Shown here one piece after another: positions 10,947-20,800 of a stretch of 64,000 bases of DNA. The first letter of the stretch is position 1, and every line of letters starts with the position of its first letter. Source of the DNA: Spongospora subterranea (Eukaryota > Endomyxa > Phytomyxea > Plasmodiophorida > Plasmodiophoridae). Position numbers and translations under genes: made by a program. The notes under the pieces are model-generated. The model did no database searches, was not told the DNA's origin, and worked only from the letters and a program-made list of their open reading frames with translations. Location of the stretch: positions 1-64,000 of the forward strand of contig OUQQ01000004.1 in assembly GCA_900404475.1 (NCBI GenBank). The letters are read 5' to 3'.

Positions 10947-12999
10947 ATGCTTCCTCCATGTATCAATATCCAATATGGCGTGATGATCAGTAAATTCATG
11001 ATTCCATCCTCTGCCGATACCTTAGAACAGGTTTTTCAACTCTCGGCCTGCTCCCATTTTTGTTGCAATGTTTGACTTCAATGCAGCTCATCCACAGGGA
11101 GTTTATGTTGGAAAGCTATGTGCAGTTAGGGTTGGTCATATACCCTGAACCTCAAAACAAACTTGAAATTACTGAAGGAAGAGATGTTAGGACTCGTTGC
11201 TTCTCTTATTTTGTAATTGTGTTTTCAATAATTCCATGTATAGCCCGAGAGCACAACATCAGTGGCAAATGAAGGAGTTGTTGTCCCCTTCGATATTGAG
11301 CTCTTAAAAAGTCTTGCTGACCAGTATACATTTTGCTTACGCGTTTATTCATCTGCATCATCAGATTCTACTCCTATGGAATGCTCTGTGAGCCCTCAAT
11401 CGTTGGAATCCTTCAAGTATAGCTGATAAAATGGGGTCAGGTTCCTTCGTCGCGGAATGCGATCGTAACAATAGCGCAATACGATTTCAAAGGCAAAAAT
11501 GACTCAGAGCTTTCATTCCGCGCCGGAGATAATATTTTGGTCGAATATCAATACTCAGCCGTAATTGATGCGATAATGTTGCCATCGAGGATTTCTTATC
11601 TATTATAACAGGAATGGTGCAAAGGCAAGATTGTTTCCAAGACTGGCAAAGTTGAATCTACTTCTGGATTTTTCCCCTCCAATTATGTATCGAACATTCC
11701 TCCATTTGTCCCTACGGCTTCCGACACTACTTTAAATTGCAATTATCAAGACGACGAGTATTTTGAGGGCTATAGCAATTTGAGCATTCATTTGGAAATG
11801 CTTCAGGTATTTTTCGCAACGATTATTACTCTGTCAGATCTGCTGACACTCGAATGCCGGCATCAGGATACCTCTCGTACTTTGGGTTATAAGGAGGCGG
11901 TTAATATTGCTTCTGACTTCATGAAAGATAAAATTGTCCTTGACATTGGCTGCGGCTCTGGAGTTCTGTCCTTGTTTTGCGCCAACTCTGGCGCCAAGCA
12001 TGTCTATGCGATTGATGCATCCAGTGTAATTGAACACGCTCGAGTAGTGGTCAATGAAAACAATCTCAGTGATAAAATCACCCTAATCAAAGGTGCGAAA
12101 CCCTCTTATACCTTTGATCTGTTTCTTAATGAATCATTAGGCAAAATTGAAGAGATCGTTTTGCCTGTTGAAAAGGTCGACGTTATTATTTCCGAATGGA
12201 TGGGAACGCTTTTAATTTGCGAATCCATGATTGCTTCGGTCCTTTCTGCAAGGGAAAAGTATCTAGCTCCTGGTGGTCTGATGATGCCGTCGCTTGGAAA
12301 TATTTATTTCGCTCCAATTGACGTCAAAGAATTTTATGATAACAAAATTGCTTTTTGGGACGATGTCTATGGGCTCAAGGTTGGCAATATCTACTTTTTG
12401 TTTCATGTTTTCATTAATATTGGTTCAGATGTCAGGGCTGAAGGAGCATGCAATCACGGATTTCTTTTCAAAACCTATATTTGACCGAATCATTGAAGAA
12501 TCAGAATGCCTCGCTTCCAATGTCCTTGTCACTTCTATTGACATGGCCACGGCGAGTGTTGAGTCTTTAGAATCTATGAAGTTAGATGTATACTGTGTGT
12601 TTCTTTGAACCCAACTGATCCCGCTGCAGGGGTTCTTTCCATTTCAAAATTGTAAAATCGGGAACAATGCACGGTTTTGGTGGATGGTTCGATTGCGAAT
12701 TTCGAGGTAGTCCTGATGAAGGTGCCAAAACGCTTGTTCTTTCCACATCCCCAATGCATAAGTCCACTCATTGGCGTCAAGTAATTTGTGTAATCACTTT
12801 GAATTATCGCTGTTAATTGTCGCCGCAGGTAACTTTCATTTTGACTACTCCTGTTAGAGTCGAAGAAGGTGACATGGTTAATGGGACAATGGACATTCGG
12901 AGACAAAGTTTCTGGCGTCGGCATTTCGAAGTCGAGCTAAAATTTTCTGTGGGTGACAGTCGCGAATCAGTTACGCAAGTTTTTCCCCTTTGGCGTTAA
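10947..12999 (+). CDS. SH3-domain protein arginine methyltransferase (PRMT2-like)
   Basis: Transfers methyl groups from AdoMet to protein arginines. The spliced protein has an N-terminal region of about 115 residues that I do not recognise, then an SH3 domain (IAQYDFKGKNDSELSF ... SGFFPSNYV, 11478-11700), then a class I methyltransferase. AdoMet motif I reads VLDIGCGSGVLSLF (about 11937), the double-E loop is SEWMGTLLICES (about 12190), and the THW loop is STHWRQ (about 12763). SH3 plus PRMT is the architecture of PRMT2. The upstream exons join the SH3 exon through a 53-nt GTGAGC...CAG intron in phase 0, which is why I treat them as one gene rather than two genes 4 bp apart. If that junction is wrong, the PRMT could start at 11431 (ATG GGG). 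Confidence 0.82.
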
Positions 13000-13076
13000 A
13001 AATAACTGTTTTGTCTTATGTAATACAGTATAACCAACGATTTGCCAACGTTATTTTTGACCGGGCAGTTTCTCAT

Positions 13077-15227
13077 TCAAGTGGGCTGTTCATTAATTAT
13101 CGTCTGGGTGGAAGTCTTATCAATTTTAGGCGACTCCTGGCAATTTGAGACCGTTGAAGGCTCACTATGTGAGTGACATGGGTATTCTGGTTCAGGTTCA
13201 AGATCGTCCTCTGCTTGAGCGAAAAGTGTCGAACATTCACCTGCTCCAGGAGATTCGGGTCCTTCAGCTGGTTCCTCATCGCTATCATCTTCGTCTTCCG
13301 AATATTCTAAAACTTGTGATTACCAGAACCTCAAACTATTGTCAGCCCTACCAGACTCTGAATATCGTTCAATGCTGGATTCATGAAACCCCTCTTCCGC
13401 GTAAACACTGAGGTCATCTTTGTTCCCTGTTTCTACATCTGGGGCCTGCTCTGCGCACTCGTCTTCAGTTAATTCTTTTGAAATCGATTGGTTTGCAAAT
13501 GGGAGCGCCATCAGATAGAGACGTTTTCTCAAACTGCGGATTGCCCGTCGCTGGCAAGATTGAATATGCTCTAGTCGATCAATGTACCTTGGTAAGGTGA
13601 ATCAACACGGCGGACTGGATCCACAGTAATGTGGATGCACCTTTGTTGCTCTTGATTCGCCAGAAACATTGATGGAGGTCTGACAAAGAACTTTAGGACG
13701 AGAGAGCCATCGACTGAAAGATAGCCGTCCCGAATCAGTACATCGATGCGAAAAAATCTGCACCATTTCAAAGTTAAAAATGCATTCACAACTACAACTT
13801 TTTTCACCTATTGTAGCCCCAGCTTTCGCCTACTTCGAATTTAGAACAAAACCTTCTCAGAATGGCTTTGCCTGAATCTTTGTGATTAACCTAAATACAA
13901 TATTAAACTATATTATTAATCAGCTGCCAAACAGACCATCTGCACTGCATATTCAATCTGTTCTGGCCCATTCAGCCCAGTGCAAAGTTCAAGGAATACG
14001 CTGATGAACACGTCGCGCGCAGTTCCATTTCCGTTAGGATAAACTTTTAATCGCCACGTTAAGCAATTACGGAACAACGGTTCACTGTACACCACCTCTT
14101 CGCGCGACAACGCTTCAACGAAGTTGGGAATCACGAAAGTCGACTCACTGAAGGCTGGAATCAACTGCAACAAAATTAATAAAAATAGAAACAAACCTGC
14201 AAACAGTACCTCTGACTGAAAGCATTCGGAAACATGTTCCAGGCAAAATCGTTTTGATATAGGGTCATCTTGAATGCTTTTTGTCATTGCAGTGAGTTGA
14301 GGAGTTTTGCGTATAAGCTCGCTCTTTGTGCAGATACTGAGGTCCAGATGACAGCCAAGTTCATGAACAATTGACTCCAGCATACTTATCTAAAAAATTG
14401 ATTGGTCAACATTGATATACGACGTTTGAGAGATTAAACCAACCTCTTTTATGGCATCGTTTTTTTGAGAATCCAAAATGAGCAGTTTATCCTTAAGTTG
14501 TTGCATGATACTTTTCTCCATTAATTGGCAGATGTTCTGCAGAGTGTAGCATGCATCGTCTTTGGCAGCATTGACGGCAGATATGTTTGCGTCGATTGAC
14601 CCTTTCAGCTGTTTCAAAACCGCAAGCCTTGATTCGATAGTTGCAATGCCGTTTTGAACTAATTGTGCATGTCTTTCATGAACATCGGCTAGCTTTTCAA
14701 ATTCGTGACCAGAATGGGCGGAGCTAAACATAGCGCAGTCTGCACAAATGCTCTCTGAGCAATCCACACAAAAATAGAGCAATTCGATTCGATGCGTCTA
14801 ATGCAGCATATAAATTGAATAATCCAAACACTCTTGAAACGCCCATACAGTGCAAATCTCTCGAGATCCTCCCAAAGAAGATTGAAGCCTGTCTACAGCT
14901 TTTGTTAAATCTTGGACAAAGCGGCAATTTACTAAATGTTCAACTCGTAATTCAGTCTGGCAATGTGGGCATAAAGGTTTGCGTTCAGTTAGCCATCTAA
15001 TAATGCACTCCCTGCAACACATGCTACTGCATGACGGACACCTATATTAAAATAAAAAAAAGACTTGGTTATCAACCACATTGAAAACCAAATATAAATT
15101 ACAAATGCGCATCTTGGACACGATCAAAACATATAAAGCATCGAAGAAGTTCGTCCATTTCTCCGCTAGCTGGGCTGGATGGCATCGGGACGGCTAACCG
15201 CCTCGCTCCCAACGCCTCATCCGGCAT
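13077..15227 (-). CDS. TRIM37: TRIM37-type E3 ligase (RING, B-box, coiled coil, MATH)
   Basis: Domains in order on the minus strand: a RING finger with CFICFDRV then CPSCSS...CCRECIIRWL...CPHC (about 15150-14950), a B-box of CTTH...FCVDC...CADC...H..H type after a 51-nt intron (about 14845-14690), a long coiled coil, and a MATH domain with LTWRLKVYPNGNGTARD (about 14060-14010) and SWGYNRFF continuing after introns to FVRPPSMF. The acidic C-terminal tail with EDEDDSDEE resembles TRIM37, and the order and spacing match it well. TRIM37 ubiquitinates centrosomal and peroxisomal proteins in animals and restrains centriole assembly. The start at 15227 is the first in-frame Met and MDELLRC nearer the RING is possible. 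The stop is at 13077-13079, only 78 bp from the convergent PRMT gene. Confidence 0.9.
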
Positions 15228-16921
15228 TCTACGTATCGACCGCGCGCATTCACTGCAAAAAACGTCGCTTTCAAACGATTTTTCCTGCCTTGAGTATTTC
15301 GCTGATGACGACCTGAGGTTGATTTGACAGGTAATGGACTTCTGATGAGTCTATGATCTCTGAGTAATCAACACTGGGTAGCGATACACTGTACATTTCA
15401 GCACTGGTGTGGTGACAGTCAACAACTCACGTCTGTGCAGTAAAACACATGCACCGTTACATGCCTGTGCTCTCTTCGTTACTTCAACATTCCTTCTCGG
15501 GTTCGAACGATTCACTTCAGATTGTACTCATTGAGCTGAGACTATCAAATAATAATACGAATAACTTTTGTTTTTCGCGGTATGGATTGCTTCTTCAAGG
15601 CAGATAACAGTGACAGGAAACATCCCAAGCATTGTAGTTTTTTGTTTATAACTGTACGTAGTTAGCATTCCTGAGCAAGCATACTGCCAGAAATCACAAT
15701 ATATTTTGCCGTTTCGGATTGGTAACATTCCCCTGTCAATGTCGTTGAAAATAAAGTTCACCACCTCTTGATTCCTTAGAAAACAGGAGGAGGACGCTAG
15801 GATGCACGAAAGGTAATCGCTGTAAACACAAAGCTCCTTAATGCAACGGAATTTTATAATCAGACGATCATACGGGTGATCAAACCCATTACAGGGAAGT
15901 CGGCAATCGTGATTGCGATAGCGACTTTCATTGTCGACTTTCATTGTCGGTTCTGATGTCGAACGAATGAAATCTATGAGCGCATAGTTGTGGTTTGTAG
16001 CTCAATAAAATAGCAGCAACATAGGTTTGGTCAACCTTTTTAATATCTCGTTAACAATAGTTCTACCGTATCTTCTTGTTCCATGGAAGCAATAAACTAA
16101 CACGATGGGCTGTTAAACAACCTACGAATGATAATTCTTTGGTGGCGTATCGACAATTGACCTGCTGTCGATTTTGGTTCGATTTCGGACAGCATATCTG
16201 GCCTCGATGAGACTCTGCAGTGCGGATCGAAGCCGAAGTGCAGCTCCTTACCGCTAAGACCATGTCGAAATAACAGTGGTTAATGATCAATGAGCCACCA
16301 ACGGAAGTGATCAGTGCAGTATTGATGACATGGTTGTGATTCATGCATTGGTGATTAATTACGTAATCCCCAAACTTTAGATCAACGGTGAAATTCACGT
16401 ATTACGTGTACGGAAACTGAGTTTTTTCCTCCTTCGTGAGTGATTCATGTTTTGCATTGCAACCTGGCCCGCTGCCAAATGTTGGACCCCGCGCCATGCA
16501 GGACGCGCAGTTAAGCATGGAGAAGGGATGCGAATTATAAGCCACAGAAAACCCAGATGTGAACCCGAAATATCGAGCAAAATTTTCGACAGCATCAGAC
16601 GATTTTTTATGGCTGTTAACTGAATATCGGATTCGGTAGATGTTGCCAAACAGAGACTCGGGGTTTGGAGCGGATGGAAGGAGTGAAGAAGGGCATGCTA
16701 TGGAGACCGGAGTTGTACGGGGTAACCAAGCGTGCGGCGGAATGGCGAATAGCCACACCTGAAGTCTACTGTACGAGTGTACGTACTGGCTGGAGTGCAT
16801 ACACTGATACAGTACATCGATAAGTGTTAAGTGTCCACTCCTACCGATATGGCACTTTTCTGCAAAAGTAGTTGTCACCAAAGGTGTTAAACTAACATCT
16901 GAAACTTAATTGTGCAACCTC
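15228..16921. other. Unresolved stretch with competing open frames
   Basis: About 1.7 kb without a gene that I can name. On the minus strand an uninterrupted 138-codon frame (15528-15944, ATG start) and a 159-codon frame (16402-16881) are present. On the plus strand 15449-15600 and 15661-15775 also read as protein-like exons (for example SLQIVLIELRLS and PFRIGNIPLSMSLKIKF). The two readings overlap and cannot both be main exons. No domain is recognised in either. Heptamers ACTGTAC/ACAGTAC occur near 15386, 16751 and 16813. Confidence 0.3.
15528..15944 (-). CDS. Uninterrupted 138-codon ORF, function unknown
   Basis: An ATG-initiated open frame of 138 codons, longer than chance frames nearby. 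The product is rich in Cys, Tyr and Ile and has no signal peptide, repeat or family signature that I can name. It overlaps plus-strand frames that also look plausible, so it may be a shadow. It is listed because of its length and because it is alone between TRIM37 and the small gene at 16.9 kb. Confidence 0.25.
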   Translation of the reverse strand: MKVDNESRYRNHDCRLPCNGFDHPYDRLIIKFRCIKELCVYSDYLSCILASSSCFLRNQEVVNFIFNDIDRGMLPIRNGKIYCDFWQYACSGMLTTYSYKQKTTMLGMFPVTVICLEEAIHTAKNKSYSYYYLIVSAQ

Positions 16922-17307
16922 ATGCACCAATGTTTCATTTTGATTTCAGAAATCCCAAAAAAAATACGGTCTCCTCAAAGTTTTCATGCGATGAAGCTCC
17001 TTCTAAACGAACCGAATTCACAGGTTAAATTCGCATACTTGAGAAGTCTGCAGTGTTTACTCGTCATTTGAAACCTGTGCGATGCGAGCAACCGACGGTT
17101 TAGAACGGCGGATTAATTTATCAAGGGTTCGACACTTCAATTCTCAATAAAGATGCCTACAACGCCAGTTTCTCTGCTCGGCTTTGGTATTATTTTTTGC
17201 CATTTGCAATAGAATGGCGTATAGCTGGTCGATTATTGAATGGAAACCTGGCGGCTACTGAATTGCTTCGGTTCGCGATGCAAAATGGCCAAAAGTGTTT
17301 GCAGTGA
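16922..17307 (+). CDS. Small two-exon hypothetical protein (101 aa)
   Basis: Exons 16922-17023 and 17104-17307 are joined by an 80-nt GT-AG intron in phase 0 and give 101 aa that start with ATG and end with TGA at 17305-17307. The second exon has a hydrophobic/aromatic stretch (SARLWYYFLPFAIEWRI) that could be a membrane-associated helix. The intron is longer than most here. No family is recognised. The only support is an open frame over two exons and composition. Confidence 0.35.
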
Positions 17308-17807
17308 ATTAAACTTCATCAGCAATCATATATTCGCCATTGCTACTCCGTGAAATTTGAAAATATTTTTGAAAAGAGAGTATAGAACAGTACTACAGTA
17401 ACCACGAACACATTGGCATGTGGAGCAATGACCTAGGTGGGTTAATGTACTATAACGACAGAGCCATTGGATAACAAATTGATTGAGCAGATTGGAATCG
17501 AGTGCAAAGGATTGCACCTGAAACGGCAACTTGCCCATCTCATGACGTGACCATATATCACCGACTCGTACACTTCTCACCACTCAGTCAGCAGCAAAGT
17601 TTGACTAATAATTGCGTGGGTTGCGGCCTTGGTTGCTGCTGCCTCTGCTAATTTTATGCATTTCTTGCTGGGTTGATAACGATAACGGAGTAATCCAGCG
17701 GCTGGGAATTTGTCTGCCAACGACGATTGGGATTACATAGTGAGACGGCGCGCCGATTTGTGAGGTGATCGAACGACCGGTACCCGTAAGGAATTTGAAT
17801 TCGGAGC
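17308..17807. other. Intergenic gap upstream of the long coiled-coil gene
   Basis: No gene is seen. A minus-strand open frame (17326-17583) is short and lacks any recognisable signature. The last 150 bp probably hold the promoter and 5' leader of the gene that starts at 17808. Confidence 0.35.
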
Positions 17808-20800
17808 ATGCCTGCGAAGGAGGATGAGCTGACGGCCGCGAAAGCCGAGGTTGCCGACCTTCGCGCCAAACTTTATCGATTGGTTCCGGAATGGAAACAA
17901 TTGAAAACTACAGTAAAGGAGTTGACCATCCAGAAGGCAGCTGCCGTTGATCGAGCGAATATTGCCGAGCGCGCGGTGTCTCAAAGTCAGGCCGATAACG
18001 GATCACGAAGGCAGTCCACTGAGTCAAACGACTCTGATCAAGTTGATGTTCTTAAGTCTAAGCTAAGGCAGCTTGTTCCTGAGTGGAAACGTCTAAAGGA
18101 AGCCCATGCAACGCTGACAGAATCTCAGAAAACGACTCAACAGGAAGTTATCGACCTCCGCGCGCAGCTTCTTCAGTCTGCGAATCAGATCGAAATATCC
18201 AGGAAATCTCGAATTGAGTCTGAGCAATTGCTGCAACGACAAATTGCAGACCTTTCATCGCAGCTCGATCAATCGTTGCACGACCTTGAACGGATTAGGA
18301 ATGCTCAAAGTAATCTTTGGTATTTACTCCATGTCCTTTTGTTAAACTTTAGCGTACAGATAGCCCTTCAGATGCACAGCAAGAGCAGTTGCGAAGTCAG
18401 ATTCGTACAAAGGTCTACGCCGTTCCAGGTTTCACAATGTCTGTTGATTCTAATTCAATAGGACGAAGAAATGCTGCGATTGAAATCAAAACTGGAGAAG
18501 GCCATGCAACGTCCAACTAAACTAGAATTGCAAAAAGCTAAGAGAGAAGCGAGCCAGTTGCAAAAGAAATTAGAACGTGATGCTGAGGTCTTTCAAGCAC
18601 TGCAAGATGATCTTGTATGAAACATTTTCCATTTATGTATTTATCTTATGTGGATTGTTAGAGAGCCGCTAAAGCGTCGAGTGAACAAGTTGAAATATTG
18701 TCATCTGAACTGCAAAAAGCTGAGAGAGAAACGAGCCAATTACGAAAGAAATTAGAAAGTGACGCTGAAGTCTTTCAAGCATTGCAAGATGATCTTGTAT
18801 GGAACGTTCTCCGTATATGTATCTCTCTTACGTAAATGTCAGAAAGACGCTAAAGCGTCGAATGAACAACTTGAACTACTTTCATCTCAGCTAATGGAGC
18901 TTCAGGCGCAGTTTAGCATTGTTCAAGCTTCTAGAGATTCTCTTATTGTTGACGGCGATTCTTTGGACTCTGAAAATCGCAGGTTGCATGCTGAAATCGA
19001 TCGATTAACCAGATCATCTGCATCCGGGTAGACCTTGCTGAATCTGGGTTTCCAGCATAACTTAATCTCAACACAGGCCCTCTGGTGATACCTTGGAAAT
19101 CCGAGCTTTGTTCCAGGATGAACTTTTGGATGACAAACCCCTCGTTACTGTAGTGCAGGTCAGTTAGGGGCGGTTCAATCGTAAGTGTCGGCTTATTTTC
19201 AGTCTGACCTTCAGGAAGCAATAGAATCTCGAAATCAGGCTAAATATGATCTGAAGGATGTCTCCCACAAAATCGTGTCCAGCTTTACCCGTATTTCGCA
19301 ACGATTGGGGCTCCCCTCAGATTTTGACCGCGACCTTGACTTTGATCGTTTTGAGATGTTGTTAAATGATGCTTGGACAGAGGCTCAATCTTCAAACAGT
19401 AAACTGTTAAAAATGGCAGAAAAGAACAATGAGACTTCGCAAAAGACGATTCTGTCTTTGAATACAAGGTTCCACAAAACCACCGAGACTTGTACAGAGT
19501 TAGAGGCCGTTATTCATGAGAAGGATCAGTTCTTGAAACAAATGAAAGATCAACTCTTGCAAAATGAGGAAACTGTATTACTGCTTGAAGCTGAAATTGC
19601 CGAACTACATCGACATGAACGTGTTTCACAAGCAATTTCGAAGGAAGAATGTGCTGATCATGTATCCACGGTTCAGAGTTTATCAGAGGAACTGGAACTG
19701 CTGCGAGATCGGATTTCGCTGTTACAATCGGAAAACAATGAGAAGTCGGATCAGATACAATCCGTTGCTGCCGAATTGCGAGCAAGTGAAGACCGCTTGT
19801 TGGAAAGTGCTCAGTTAACGACAGATATCAAGGATGAGAATGTTTCAGAGATGCGAAACGAAATGGTTTCACTGCAAGGTGAAATTTCCCGGCTGCGTCG
19901 CTCTCTTCATTCTGCAGAAGAGCAACACGCACAAGATACCGAATATATTGCCAATCATCAACATCGTATTGAGCTGCTTGAAGAACAAGTGCTTGAAGTG
20001 GTGGCTGCCAATACATCTTTCCAAAGGGTGGCAGACGAATCAAATGCCGAACTGCAGAGCAAGGAATCTGAACTTAGGGTTGCTCAAGATGAAGTCAAAA
20101 CCCTCAAAAAGGAGGTTGCAAGTTCATCTAAGAGACTTCAGACACTTCGTGAAAAGCACGAAGCTGAGATTCATCGGCTTTCACAAGAAATCGCAATTCT
20201 TGAAATCAAATCCAATGATACTGCTGCAGAATCAACAACCGTCCACCCAGAATCTCAAGTATCGCGGATGGTAGAGGATTTAACGTCAAGAGATAGAAAA
20301 ATCGCCGAACTGGAAGAGGAATTTGACGCAGCTTCACAACAGAATGCTGAGCTTAGCTCTCGTTGTCAATCATCCGAACAGCAGTTGGTTGCTCTAGAAA
20401 TGGAGTTAGAGGCCAAATCATCGGACCTTGATACTATCAAGCAAAGCTTTGATAGTCTGAAAAAATCTCATGAGGACCTTATGACAGCTCAAGAGCAAGT
20501 TGAGCAAACACGGCAAAACGAACGAGCCTTATTTGAATCCCAGTGTGACTCTCTTCAACAAGCGATTCGTGATCATCAGCAAGAAATTGAACAACTTCGT
20601 AAAATGCTCCAAAATCAAAACAAGCTCCTCCAAGAGTCGGATCAACTCAAACAAATTGCTACTGATCGTCAAGCGGAAATAGAGGCCTTAACCGCTCAGC
20701 TTGATGCTGCTCGAGCGTCGGGCAATTCTGAATCTGATGAGCTCAAATCTGATTTGGCTGCTAGTCAAAGCCTCATCCAAGAGCTTGAAGCTAAGATCAG

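Noticed and set aside
10947..11426. Separate small gene (EMC10-like) upstream of the PRMT
   Set aside because: The similarity was vague, the stop would lie 4 bp before the next ATG, and a standard 53-nt intron joins it in frame to the SH3 exon.
11431..11464. A 34-nt intron giving a short MGS start for the PRMT
   Set aside because: Possible but shorter than almost all others. The reading through GTGAGC...CAG is preferred.
16402..16881. TLDc-like domain in a 159-codon minus frame
   Set aside because: Only the string GPTFGSG resembles TLDc. The flanking conserved positions are absent.
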